Part shown: piece by piece, positions 22,256-34,553 of the stretch
How positions within the stretch are numbered: the first letter of the stretch is position 1
Layout of the letters: every line of letters begins with the position of its first letter
DNA from: Ziziphus jujuba
Taxonomy: Eukaryota; Streptophyta; Magnoliopsida; Rosales; Rhamnaceae
Assembly: GCF_031755915.1 (NCBI RefSeq)
Contig: NC_083379.1
Span: 1,127,001 to 1,191,000, forward strand
Length of the DNA stretch: 64,000 bases
Direction of reading: 5' to 3'
Translations under genes and position numbers: made by a program
Notes under the pieces: model-generated
The model's input: the letters and a program-made list of their open reading frames with translations, nothing else
The model's database searches: none
What the model was told of the DNA's origin: nothing

Positions 22256-22434
22256 ACAATATAAAAAAGATCAAGGTATCTTCTTCTTGGGTGCAATTGG
22301 CAGGCCTAATGACTTAGCAGTGTTTTTCAGTTTTAACAATATAAAAAAGATCAATGTATCTTCTTCTTGGGTGCAATTGGCAGGCCTAAGGACTTAGCAG
22401 TGTGCCTAATGACTTAGCAGTGTGTTTCAGTTTT
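22256..22434. repeat. ~80-bp tandem duplication with a nested 21-bp duplication
   Basis: Units starting AACAATATAAAAAAGATCAA occur at about 22256 and 22336. Each contains CTTCTTGGGTGCAATTGGCAG (split here after TTGG) and GACTTAGCAGTGT. In unit 2 the GCCTAA-GACTTAGCAGTGT part is itself doubled. The TTGGCAG/GCC context resembles a splice acceptor, so this could be duplicated 3' UTR intron sequence. Confidence 0.85.
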
Positions 22435-23114
22435 GATTAATTTTTTCTTAGGTGAAAGTTTATGTGGTTCCTGTTTAAATTATATATTGTCTTTATTTTA
22501 TGTCTTTGAGAAGAAGTTCTATTGGGGTATAAATATGGTTTAAGAAACATGGTGATTGGTGAATAAACTTTACGGCTTCCATGATTTTGGTTTCCTCCAT
22601 AAGCGGAACCTTGCTTCTCAGGAGTACAGTATCTACCAGATCTAGCTGCTTTTCATTGGTCATGGATTGTAATGAAACATGGCTGGACTTTTGGACCTTT
22701 GACATAAGGTACATAACATTCTGCTTGCCCTTATGTCAAATTCACATGGGAAAAAAAAAAAAAAAATTGTTTTCTCGTAAGAAAATGAAGAACCTTTTTC
22801 ATAAAATCTCACGTACTAATAGAATGATTTTTATCAAATGACTATTCATTTATTGTATTTTCATGTAAGTAGGGACAAGAAAGCTCTATGTGAAAGTATC
22901 GGTTTGATTCGATGTTGTTTAGGAGGGGGTTAAAATATAGGTGTCGGTTAAGTAAATCAATGAATGTGTTTTAGCTAAAAATTAAAGTGACTCTCAGCAT
23001 TGAAAAATTAGGTATGGAGAAAATTAGGCTAGTACTTTGCTAAAGCTCCATATGCTAATGCAAAAAACATTAAAAATTGAACCACACTGATATTGTCATG
23101 CTTTTTGAAATTAA
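22435..23114. other. TML-downstream intergenic DNA
   Basis: No supported gene. A minus-strand frame of 73 codons near 22493-22714 has no recognisable motif. Confidence 0.4.
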
Positions 23115-23935
23115 ATCAAGCCTTGAGAATTTTATAATTTACCTTGTTTTTGCCCACTTCACAAGAAAGTTCATTGTATCCATCCAATGGGAGGAGATAG
23201 CAATTCATAATGCGAATAGAATCTTTTGTTACTTAAGAGTTCAGAAAGATCATTTCGGTAAAGGTTGTTAACCATTCAAAAACTGTCAAGGCTCTGAGAA
23301 TTTTATTATTTATATTGTTTTTGCCCACTTCACAAAAAAGTTCATTGTACCCATCCAATTGGAGGAGGTACCAATTGAGAATGCATAATTGAATAGAATC
23401 TTTTAGAGGAGGTACCAATTCAGAAAGCATAATTGAATAGAATCTTTTATTACTTAAAACTAGTATTTAGGTGTTTCTATTTGAGTCATACCATACGATA
23501 CTCTCGATCTAAATAAAGCAAGCAGGTTTTACATGAAGAAGATTTGGTGCAACATGTTCTTGTCGATTAGCTTTATAAAAAGAAAATATCAATGAATTTC
23601 TATGAAATTGTTTCATCGGATTCCGACAATTGTCTTGATCGTGGGATATCATTGAGAAATAGGAATCCATATTATTTTGCCAAGATCTCTTCTTTAGTTG
23701 GGGGAAGAATCCGCCTCTCTTCTCAAGAATCCATTCATCCATTATCAGTATATGGACAGCTATCTCTCAAGCGAGTTTGAAAAAATCACTCCGACGCTCA
23801 AGGCTCTAAGAATTTGATTATTTACATTGTTCTTACCTACTTCACAAGAAAGTTCATTGTACCCATCCAATTGAAGAAGGTACCAATTCAGAATGGATAA
23901 TTGAATAGAATCTTTTGTTACTTAAAAGAGTTTGG
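23115..23935. repeat. Three copies of a ~150-bp unit around a 300-bp unique insert
   Basis: Units at about 23115-23255, 23288-23458 and 23803-23935 share TTCACAAGAAAGTTCATTGT, CCATCCAAT-GGAGGAGGTACCAATT and TTGAATAGAATCTTTT-TTACTTAA. The middle unit has an inner duplication. Between units 2 and 3 is a sequence of different composition (about 23470-23790) that is open in a plus frame containing [19 protein letters not shown]. It has an organelle-DNA feel but I cannot name a plastid or mitochondrial gene. Confidence 0.65.
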
Positions 23936-24279
23936 AAAAATCACTTCGATGCTTCTGTGTTTTTTTTTTTTTTTTTTTTTTTTTTTTTGGTGTGACCTCT
24001 CTTAGTGTGTGGTTTAATATAATGGAAGAGAAAGTGGGATTTAAGTCATTGAGAACAATGAATCATCTAAAATGGAGCATGGACATAGAGCTAATGATAT
24101 AAACAGGTTTTCATTCTAAAGTTTAGTTGCTATTAATTGTATAACTTTAGTGAAAGCATTAGTATTAACTAGAGATTGCATTAAGTTGGATAAATGCTCT
24201 GACTCAACCTTGTGCAGGAAGTCTATCCAGAATAAAAGAACCTTGTCTAAGAGAGTTTTCTAATATATCAACTGGTGTG

Positions 24280-24284
24280 GTTGG
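24280..24284. repeat. Target-site duplication GTTGG (left) of the copia element
   Basis: GTTGG immediately precedes the 5' LTR, and the same five bases follow the 3' LTR at 29744-29748. Confidence 0.9.
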
Positions 24285-24979
24285 TGTTAGAGAATCATGG
24301 TAATTGTTAGCCATGAACCATGCAAACTCGAGACCAAGCTGAAATGCCTTGGTCGAGAAGTCATAACTTAGGTTGCTTTGTAATTTTGCTTGTATTTTGC
24401 TCTAGCAATTTTGTGTAAACTAGACTAGATAAGTTGGTGCACGAAGACACCAAAATGTGTTATTTAAAGTGTATTAGCCAAGATCAAGATTTAAGAAAAC
24501 TAAACACCTTAATGACATGGAAAGTACCTTGGTGACTAAGATGGTGACATGGAAGCTACTTGGTGACATGGAGCCAAACCATTCGGCCTCTCTCTCATCC
24601 AATGCATGGAAGGACATGTGTCATCATGCATGGGGACTACTTCAACATGAAGAACCTAATGAGGCAGCAACACTGTCAACAAACCATGAAGCATGTGGCA
24701 AAGTTACTTTACACATGTGTTTTGCTTCACCATAATGGACTTGTTTTGGATTGGTGTTTAAAACTAGCAATGGTGTGCTTTTACACCTATTTTGTAGGCT
24801 ATAAGTTTGAGAAAATACCTTAGTTTCCATTTTGAAACCAAGAGAAACACAAACTGGCCAAAACTGAAAAATTTTCCAACAGCTTAACCAAAGCAAGCCG
24901 AGAACAATCAAACTCCAAATCAATTTCCAAACCTTTCAAAACCTTGTTCCTTTTAGAGTAACCTGGTCCTAATCCTTCA
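24285..24979 (+). repeat. 5' LTR (695 bp)
   Basis: Begins TGTTAGAGAATC and ends ATCCTTCA. It lacks 37 bases present in the 3' LTR (29534-29571 region), which accounts for the whole length difference. Confidence 0.93.
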
Positions 24980-24982
24980 AAT

Positions 24983-24994
24983 TGGTATCAGAGC
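24983..24994 (+). other. Primer binding site (initiator Met-tRNA)
   Basis: TGGTATCAGAGC lies 3 bases after the 5' LTR and matches the standard plant copia primer site complementary to the 3' end of initiator methionine tRNA. Confidence 0.93.
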
Positions 24995-25059
24995 TTGTTT
25001 TTCTATAAATCCTTGTTCAAAACCGATTGGAAAATACACATAACATAAACCGTTTTCAA

Positions 25060-25990
25060 ATGGCATCCTCACATTTTTCAGCACCTTCACCTCCTATCTT
25101 TGATGGCCAAAACTATCATGTTTGAGCAATTTAAATGAGAGCCTATCTTCAAACTTATGACCTTTGGAAGCTTGTTGAAGTTGATTATGAAGTAGAACCA
25201 TTGAAAGCAGGTGCTACGGTGAATCAAATCAAACTTCATAGTGAAGAAAATGCAAGACCTTTTAAAACTCTCACAGCAATATAAGCTGCTGTGACTGATG
25301 ATATCTTCACTAGAATCATGACCTGTACAACTCCTAGACAAGGTTCGGAAAAGCTTCAAGAGGAGTTCCAAGGAAGTACAAGATCAAGACAAATGCTGCT
25401 GCTAAATCTTAGAAGAGAATTTGAGAATTTGAAAATTTGAAAATTTGAAGATATTGGAACTTGAAACCATGAAGGAATTTTCAAACAAACTTATGAAAAT
25501 TGTCAACCAAATCTGGTTACTTGGTGAATCTTTTCCAGACCAAAGGATTATTGAAAAAATCCTTATATGTCTTTGAGAAAATGTGAAGCAAAGATCTCAA
25601 TTTTGGAGGAAACAAAAGACCTTACACAACTCACAATTGCTGAATTGATCAATGTCTTACAAGCCACGGAACAAAGGAGGAGTCTTCAGCTACAAAGTGA
25701 ATTTAGCTCAAGTGAAGTAGCCCTTGCAGTGAATAACAAAGATAAAACAATCCAGCAACTAAGGCCTTTTCAAAGGCAAAATAAAGGCAAGGAGACCACC
25801 AACCAAAAAGGGAACAAGATGACCTATGGTCCTTGCATAATATGCAAGAAGCAAAGACACACGACCAAGATATGCTGATGGAGGCCGAATGGTCAATGTA
25901 AGATTTGCAAGCAATTCGGTCACATGGAAAAAGTTTGCGGGCAAAGAAACCAAAGGCTAGAAGCAAGACAAGCTCATGAACCTGAAGAAT
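25060..25990 (+). pseudogene. copia gag (UBN2-type capsid and two zinc knuckles), broken
   Basis: A start at MASSHFSAPSPPIFDGQNY fits the usual gag opening (PIFDGxNY). The capsid-like part (AYLQTYDLWKLVE) is interrupted by several stops and frame changes up to ~25560. The open remainder contains LTQLTIAELINVLQATEQRR. Two CCHC zinc knuckles follow: 25834-25875 (CX2CX4HX4C) and 25897-25938 (CKICKQFGHMEKVC), separated by a TGA. Gag packages element RNA into cytoplasmic particles. This copy cannot make an intact protein. Confidence 0.85.
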
Positions 25991-26019
25991 TAAATGGAGA
26001 GCATGAGCATACTTTTACA

Positions 26020-29017
26020 GCAACTTGCAATCTTGCAACCACAACCAAAGACAAATGGATTTTGGACAGCGGGTGCATAAATCATATGTGCAACAACCGT
26101 GACTTGTTTGTCAAGTTCAACTCAAGAATTGCAACAAAAATCAGGGCAGCAAATGGATAAATCATGGAGGCACAAGGAAAAGGAGATTTGGTCATTAAAA
26201 CATTAGAAGGTACAATTCAAATTACCAATGTTTTATATGTCCCAAATCTGTCCGAAAATTTACTTAGTGTGCCATAACTTATGAAGAAATGATACATTTT
26301 GAAATTCTTAGATACAAGTTGTGAAATATCTAAGGATAACAAAATTGTATTAGTTGTCCATATGAAAGATAATAGCCTAATAATTGATTTTGATCAACAA
26401 AATCAAATGGCTATGAATACCAAAGTCCAAGAAGATTCGAGACTATGGCATAGAAGGCTCGGCCATTACAACTATGCCACCATGAAACAAATGCATACTC
26501 AACAAATTGTTAAGAATTTACCATAAATCCATGAAGATGAAGCTGTTTGCCAAACATATCAACTTGGCAAAATTAAAAGACAACCATTTCCTTTGACAAC
26601 ACTCGGCAAAGCAAAGGAAAAGTTACAAATAGTGCATTCGAATTTGTGTGGACCAATGAATGAAGCAACTCATGCAGGGAAGAGATATTTTATTATCTTT
26701 ATTGATGATTATTCTAGAAAGTGGTGGATATACTTCCTGAAACAAAAATCAGAAGCAGCAGCTATATTTGAAGAGTTCAAAACACTTGTAGAAAACCAAG
26801 CACAAATAACCATCAAGGTGATTCGAACCAACAGTGATGGAGAGTACATTTCCAAAGCTTTCCAAGATATTTGCAAGACAAATGCCATCATACACCACCT
26901 CACAACTCCATACACACCACAACAAAATGGAGTGAGTGAAAGAAAGAATAGAACCATCATGGAGATGTCAAGATGCTTGCTGTTCGAAAAGTGCTTGCCA
27001 AAGAAATTTTGGGCCGAAGCTGCCAATACAAGTGTATACCTCCTTAACCGACTTCCAAGTAAGGCAATTGAGTCTAAAACTCCAAATGAATTGTGTTATG
27101 GTGTTAAACCTTCAATTGCTCACTTAAAAGTCTTTGGAAGTATTTGTTATATGCATGTCTATGACTCCAAAAGAATCAAGATTGATAAGAAAGCAAGTAT
27201 TGGTATATTTGTAGGCTATAGCTCGGTTTCAAAAGGCTATAGAATCTTTGATATATGTAAGATGCAGGTTGTTGTCTCTAGAGATGTTATTGTAGATGAG
27301 AACTCATATTGGAGTTGGAAGGAGCATAAGGTGGAAGAAAACAGTTATATTCAATCAAGAACTCCTTCCACCGATCAAAGTGATTTTGATGTTGCCGATG
27401 ATAATGAAGATGATGATGACCTGGCCAATGAAGAATATGTTGGGAAGAGAGGCATAAAATCAATTGCAGAACTTTATGCAAGTGCAAGGATGGTAACACC
27501 TAATCCTATAACATATAGTGAGGCTTCACAACACAAAGAATGGCAAGCTGCAATGGAGGAGAAGCTTCACATGATAAAAAAGAACAAAACTTGGAGTTTG
27601 GTCCCAAGACCAAAGAAAGGACATGTAATAGGTGTCAAATGGGTTTTTAGAATAAAACTAAACTCTAATGGCACTTTGAACAAATACAAAGCAAGGCTGG
27701 TTGTTAAAGGCTATGTTCAACAATATGGTGTAAACTACATGGAGACTTTTGCACCGGTGGCAAGACATGAAACCATTCGGCTTTTACTTGCATATGCAGC
27801 CAATAATTCTTGGAAAATATATCATTTGGATGTGAAATTAGATTTTCTAAATGGTATTTTATAAGAAGAAGTATATGTTGATCAACCTGAAGGCTTTGTT
27901 ATAGAAGGAGAGGAGGAGAAAGTGTACAAGCTTCATAAAACATTGTACGAACTCAAACAAGCTCCAAGAGCTTGGTATGCAAGAATTGATGACTACCTTA
28001 ATCATGAAGGTTTTTCAAGAAGTGACAATGATCCTACACTCTATATCAAAACCAACTCAAACGAAGATGCTAATAACAGGTTGCAATACTGAAGGCATTT
28101 AAAAATTCAAAGATAAAGTGACGGAAACCTTCGAGATGTCCGACCTTGGCTTAATGAATTATTTTCTAGGTTTGGAGATCAAGCAAACAAGTAAAGGTAT
28201 AATTTTATTTCAAGAAAAATATGCTATGAATTTGCTTGATAAGTTTCAACTAGAAAATGCCAAGATTGTTGAAACACCAATGATTCCAAATGCCAAGTTC
28301 GAACTTGATGATGGAAGTGAGAAAGTGAATGCTTCGGTTTACAGAAGCCTAATTGGAAGCTTACTTTATTTGTGTGCTTCAAGACCTGATAGTATGTATG
28401 CTGTAAGTGTGCTATCAAGGTTCATGAGTGCACCATCTCAAAACCATTACCAAGCTGCAAAAAGAGTCCTAAGGTATGTAAAGGGCACGGCCAACTTTGG
28501 AATCCTATACAAGCATGGCAACTTGTGTGAATTAGTTGGCTATTGTGATAGTGATTGGGCAGGTAGCTTGGAAGACATGAAGAGCACCTCTGGATACTTG
28601 TTTATGTTTGATTCAGGTCCATTTTCATGGAGTTCACACAAGCAAAGAACCACAGCACAATCAACAGCAGAAGCTGAATACATCTCAGCAGCAGCAGCAT
28701 CAAATCAAGTAATTTAGCTAAGGAAATTGCTTAATGATTTGGGTTGCAAGCAAACAAATGCAACCACCATTCATTATGACAATACTTCAGCCATAGCCAT
28801 CACCAAAAATCCAGTACAACACAGAAGAACCAACCATATCCCTCTGAAGTACCATAGTATCCGTGAAGCTGAAAGAAATAAAGAAATCAATTTGATGCAT
28901 TGTTCAACACAAGACCAGCTGGCCGACATTCTCACAAAACCATTGCCAAAAGAAAGACTTCAAGTGCTTAGGAGTCTTCTACACATCATGCCTAACATTG
29001 CCAAGGAGAAGTGTTAG
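26020..29017 (+). pseudogene. copia pol (protease, integrase, reverse transcriptase, RNase H), broken
   Basis: In order: protease with DSG (26065-26073, WILDSGC); pre-integrase HHCC region with LWHRRLGH and a changed last Cys (CQTY); integrase core, in which both catalytic Asp positions read Asn (AAT 26641-26643, AAC 26830-26832) while the Glu at 26938-26940 remains 36 codons after the second; RT start (WVFRIKLNSNGTLNKYKARL, HLDVKLDFLNG) with a stop at 27862; and RNase H (CDSDWAGS, STAEAEYIS) with a TAG in place of the usual Trp (28715-28717). The segment that should hold the YVDD catalytic motif of RT is deleted near 28067-28100. The frame ends with TAG at 29015-29017, which lies in the first six bases of the 3' LTR. 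The enzyme set is inactive by several independent lesions. Confidence 0.9.
29003..29011 (+). other. Polypurine tract
   Basis: AAGGAGAAG directly abuts the 3' LTR, the expected plus-strand priming site. Confidence 0.8.
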
Positions 29018-29743
29018 AGAATCATGGCAATTGTTAGCCATGAACCATGTAAACCCGAGACCAAGCTAAAATGCCTTGGCCGAGAAGTCATAACTTAGGT
29101 TGCTTTGTAATTTTGCTTGTATTTTGCTCTAGCAATTTTGTGTAAACTAGGCTAGATAAGTTGGTGCACAAAGACACCAAAATGTGTTATTTAAAGTGTA
29201 TTAGCCAAGATCAAGGTTTAAGAAAACTAAGCACCTTGATGACATGGAAAGCACCTTGGTGACTAAGATGGTGATATGGAAGCTACTTGGTGACATGGAG
29301 CCAAACCATTCGGCCTCTCTCTCATCCAATGTATGGAAGGGCATGTGTCATCATGCATGGGGACTACTTCAACATGAAGCACCTAATGAGGCAGCAACAC
29401 TTGTTAACAAACTATGAAGCATGTGGCAAAGTTACTTTACACATGTGTTTTGCTTTACCATAAAGGACTTGTTTTGTATTGGTGTTTAGAACCAGGAATG
29501 GTGTGCTTTCACACCTATTTTGTAGGCTATAAGTATGTATTACATCTAAATGAATATTGTATTAAATTTTGGAGAAAATACCTTAATTTCCATTTTGAAA
29601 CCAAGAGAAACACAAACCGACCAAAACTGGAAAATTTTCCAACATCTTAACCAAAGCAAGCCGAGAACAACCAAACTCCAAATCAATTTCCAAACCTTTC
29701 AAAACCTTGTTCCTTTTAGATTAACCTTGCCCTAATTCTTTCA
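29012..29743 (+). repeat. 3' LTR (732 bp)
   Basis: Aligns with the 5' LTR at high identity and ends TTCTTTCA followed by the GTTGG target duplication at 29744-29748. It contains 37 bases missing from the 5' LTR. Scattered mismatches point to insertion well in the past. Confidence 0.93.
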
Positions 29744-29748
29744 GTTGG

Positions 29749-31207
29749 AGATGCATTAGATTCTAGTTATAATTAAGCTCTGGACAAATTTTTCATCTTT
29801 ATCTTCATTAAATTCATACCAGATAAAGACTTTGCCATGCTCATCTCAGTTTAATTTCTCTAGTCATATCTTGAAAAGATTTCAAGGCATCTACTTTTTT
29901 TTTTTTTCCCTTTTTCTTTTTGGTTTTCACTATACTTTTCTTTATCATTTTGGGTGTGGAAAGTGGCCGATTTAAGATGGCAATGCTTGTGATTACTGAA
30001 AATGGGTGGAATTCATTAATAATAATGTGCTTGTGGTTTTCCGATGTTTTTACTTGACAAAGAAGATGGAGCATTGGAAAAGTGAAAAAAAAAAAAAAAA
30101 AATTGCATACATACTGTGTATTCAGTGGCCATCCAAAGATAGCTTGAAAAATAGTTAAGATACATTAGACATGGCCCTCTTATATACTGTGATAGTGAGC
30201 TGTTGTCGTTGTTGCTGTCTTGCAGAAATTAATGAGGAGTTTTTGGTTGCTGTGAACCTTTTCTATTTATGTATCAGGTGAAGTGTTCACTTCGGCATTG
30301 ATTCTTTTCCTGGTAGAGCTGCAAAATATTATGGCCTTACAAGTTTATGTCATAAATATTCTATGTTGATATAATTTGTGGTGGCAATATATAGGTTGTC
30401 AATTCTCTTTAAATGTAGGGTTAAGATGTTATGACTTTTATTAGCCTTGGTTAAGGGGTTCCAATGATTGACTGACAGATGGCAGGTCCTTATGGGGACC
30501 TTTTGATAATAACATGGGACAAGCATCAAAGTGTGCTTCTTGGCTGAAAGAGGGAAGAAAATGAAAACTCATGAACTTGTATTTATGTCTTGAGCATTCT
30601 GTATTTAATTTGGAAAGGAGAAGAGAGGTCATTTGATCCAAAATGACTCCAAGTTGCATATTTTCTAATGAATAAAATGCAAGTAGGATAATTTTCAGAG
30701 AATACAGAGTAATATGAAAGTGTTCCTACAGGCTTTAAGACAGGCTTATACAAACGAACAAAGATTTAAAAAGAAAAATTTAAAAAAAAAAAAAAAAAAA
30801 CTGAAATAAGAGCTTACTATGGTTGAAATTAGTTGCAGGATTTTACGTCTTTTCTACATTAAACACTCATAACAACAATTACAAAGTTCCCCAAGGGAAC
30901 TATTAGGAATATTGCATAAAGTCATTACTCTGTCTACCCAGTCTGAGTTCTTGTCCTCCCCTCGATTTTTATGTTTTTTTTTTTTTTCCCGAAAGAATAG
31001 AATGGAAGGAATAAGAAAAACCAAATTTACACTTTTTCATTTACCCGTTTTCTGCCTTTAATTATATGCACGAATATTTGTATTATAAAAAAATAAAAAA
31101 ATAAAAAAAAGAAAGTGAGTTCCATTCCTTCTATTTTTTATATCATGAGAAATGATAAAAGGTTTCTACAACACTAAATTATTCATGAAATTATCCAAGT
31201 CGTTTCT

Positions 31208-31247
<40 letters not shown>

Positions 31248-33732
31248 TATAAAGGATTATATCTCTCTGTTTTTCAAAGTGCTTGATTTTCGAAGCCATT
31301 TATGTCGTTTGATATGATATGAATTCAAACTTTTAAGTTTTATCTGCCATTTTTTTTTTTTTTTTGGGGGAGATTGTGTTCTCTAGCACTTTCATATTTA
31401 ACTTTTGAAGAAATTAATTAAAATCTAAATAAAAATAAGAAGTGCAACTGATGTAACAACACTTGTGACAAAAATCTAGAATTATAAGAGGTTATACTGG
31501 CAACAAATCGTATCACTTAGTATGGATAACAACATTTGGCATTAAAAGCAAAAGCTTTTGCACTTAATATCAATATAAGTGAATTTAGTATGGAACCCTC
31601 TTCTTGTGGTATCAGCTATTAATTAATTAACTAAAATGTACTTAATTATGGAAAAACCACTTAAAAAGTGTGCAAAAATAGCTAGATCTTTATCAAAAAG
31701 CTGAAATGTCAACATCATTTGGCACTATATAAATTTTCCGGAATAATCATTATCAGCATCATTGTCTTACCAGCTACCATCATTCGTAAACTTCATTACA
31801 TTTGCATATACTTGTATCCTACCTTCATAATTATTTTTTATGATTTCGCAATTTGCATTTAATTTTAAATTTCTGGTTTTAAAATGTCACTATTACTATA
31901 TATATAATCTAGTTACTTGTTCATCAGAATGCTTATTAAACTTGTCACTAATTACCTAAATTTTCATGCTCAAACTGTTTCAAGATTAATTATTCAACAA
32001 TCTCGAATCTCCATATTAGATTTTTGAAGGTTCAGAACTTTAGAAGTAAACAAATTGTACCACGCTTTTATTTGTAGTCTCATATTAGCAAAATTAAGAT
32101 TTAAAATCTTCCCCATCATCATCTTCTTGATCATTTTCTTTTTTCCAAAAGGATATTTGGAATAGTGGAAGCAAATAAAAAAGGATATTTGGAATAAGTA
32201 CTCGGTATAATAGTCGGTGTCTTTTCTATAATTAATTTGTCCTCCTTTTTTTTTTTTTTTTTTTGGTTCTAATTACACCAAATTGAACATCATTATTTTC
32301 TTGACTCAAAAAAAAGAAGTGCTCATATGTATAGATTATAGACATTCAGTCAAACTAATAACCGAAAAAAAAGACACCTAGTCAAACACGCATGTCCAAA
32401 TAAAGTACCATTTTGATGCAAAATTTCAAATATTAATTATTAGAAAGATTTCTGATTTTTTTTTTTTGGGGTTATGATCGTAAACAATCCTGTTTATCTT
32501 TTCGGTAAATAAGATCATAAACAAGTTTTCATAATTGGCAAGCCCCTCACAGACAGACTGGTCCCAATTCTCTCATATCACCTACTTGTTATGAAAATCC
32601 ATTTATACTTTTTCATTTATTATTTTTGTCTCACTTCTATTGCTTCTTTAATGAACAACCTTTTTCACGAGAAACAAGTTTGTTGAAGGTTAAAATTTTT
32701 CTTTTTCATTTACTATTTGGCCATGACTTGACTCCTGTTGGATTTATCCAAAAAATGAACAAATGGAAGCAAACTTGGTTGCAAATTTTCTGTTCAGAGA
32801 TGACTCTCCGTAATCCAACGACCTGCATGTTAATCCAAATAAATTAACTTACTCTTTGACAGGGTATAGTTCTTCTTTTTTTCCTTTTTTTTTTTTTTCA
32901 AAAAATTTCTTTATCTATGTTCAGTTTTTTGTAGATGTTTATAATTATAATGTAAGTAACAGCATCTATTTCTTATTCAAAAATCAAATGTATATGTTTA
33001 ATTAAAATGTGTATTTTTTTTTTTGGGTTAAAAATGCAATTTTTTGGGCAACTCAATTTGATTATTACAAGTGTATTGAATCTCATTATGTCGGCTTGAT
33101 TAATTAAATTGTAGAACCCTTCCAACTCGGAAAAATATTGAAAAATGTTGTAACAATTGACGGTTTGAGATTTTGAGAGCATACAATCTCATCCCTTGAT
33201 TAACAATTGATATCTAACATTCATAATTCTGTGCTTAAAAGCAACATAAAAATGAAAATTAATCATGATTACGTAATACCTAATAATTTAAAAAAGAAAA
33301 TTGAGATAAATACCATTTCCATGTTATCATTATTTTGACGACGTGTCAGGAGTTGAAACGGTTTGGCACGATGAAACTTTACCAGTATAAAGCTCAACTC
33401 TTGGCGGAGAACAAAAATGGTTTTAAATATGTATAATTTGCTATATATATTTATATTAATTTTCAACTATTATACCAATTTTTTAACTAATAAGTTGGGT
33501 CCAAACAACCATCATTTCGTTTTTCTCTGCACATTTTTTGTCACTTGGTCCTCATCATTATTTCATTGGACTTGCTCTTCAAGTCTAGTTACTTGGATCA
33601 CAAACAAAATGAAGTGAAAGGTGGGCCAGCGAAAGATTCAAAGTAAAAATTAATTAATTAATTGAATTGTAAATTTTAAATTATGTAGGAGACTCGCTCG
33701 AGCTCTACTTGGGGAATGTTGTACAACTTGCT
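29749..33732. other. Gene-poor region downstream of the retrotransposon
   Basis: 29749-30430 is less AT-rich and continues the TML-downstream sequence. It includes an acceptor-like TGTCTTGCAG at about 30219-30228, so unannotated 3' UTR exons are possible. From 30.7 kb on it is AT-rich, with poly-A/T tracts and a (TA)n(CA)n array (31209-31250). No coding frame has support. Confidence 0.5.
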
Positions 33733-34065
33733 AAATCGGCAACATATAATCCGGTTTCTTTAATGCTTTAAGGCAGGCCATGCCGTTCCCGCAGTCCATT
33801 GCAATTGATACAAATTTTCCAGGCAGTTGACCAAAAATTTCTAGTTAATTTAATAACCAGTTAAACACCTAATTAATTAAGATTTAATCCTACAAAGCAA
33901 ATCGGCAACATATAATCCAGTTTCTTTAATGCTTTAAGGCCGGCCATGCCGTTCCCGTAGTCCATTGCAATTGATACAATTTTTTCAGGCAGTTGACCAA
34001 AAATTTCTAGTTAATTTAATAACTAGTTAAACACCTAATTAATTAAGATTTAATCCTATAAAGCA
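33733..34065. repeat. Tandem duplication, 2 x 166 bp
   Basis: Unit 1 (33733-33898) and unit 2 (33899-34064) both begin AAATCGGCAACATATAATCC and run through GCAGTTGACCAAAAATTTCT to ATCCTA-AAAGCA. They differ at only a few positions, so the duplication is fairly recent. No coding content. Confidence 0.92.
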
Positions 34066-34510
34066 AATTGGCCTATTTATACAACACCACTATGCTTAGC
34101 CAAAAATTTTATGCTAATGAGAGATAATATTCATATTATGGCAGTACGTATTCATGATTATATAAGCATATACATGTGAAATACAATTCTATGCAAACTA
34201 GGAATTACTTCATATATAATTGCATAAGCGAGTATCTGATAATATATATAATTCACTTGCTCTATCTTTTACTTCTTAAATCTTGGGTTGTATCTATCTA
34301 CTATTTGAGCAAAAAAGAAATGAGACAAAGTCTTCTACAGAACTAAATTAATCGGGTACAAATCATATTAATTTCATTGCCACCTAATAAATTGAGGATA
34401 TTAATACTTGGGCCCCTTATTCCTATTACTATCTGGTTGTGAATTTTCCTTTCTGCAATTTTTATTTTTTTATTTTTTTAATAAAATCATATGCTTTGAG
34501 ATTCAATGCC

Positions 34511-34553
<43 letters not shown>

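Larger units (their letters stand above)
24285..29743 (+). mobile_element. Full-length, defective Ty1-copia LTR retrotransposon, 5.46 kb
   Basis: Two directly repeated LTRs (TG...CA ends), 5-bp target duplications, an initiator-Met tRNA-type primer site and a purine tract bound an internal region whose domain order (gag, protease, integrase, reverse transcriptase, RNase H) is that of Ty1-copia. Integrase precedes reverse transcriptase, which separates it from Ty3-gypsy. All coding parts carry stops or altered catalytic residues, so it is an old, non-autonomous copy. It lies downstream of TML in the same orientation. Confidence 0.95.

Noticed and set aside
31209..31250. CRISPR-like array or satellite in TA/CA-rich tracts
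   Set aside because: These are simple microsatellites; no spacer-repeat structure, and the genome is eukaryotic.
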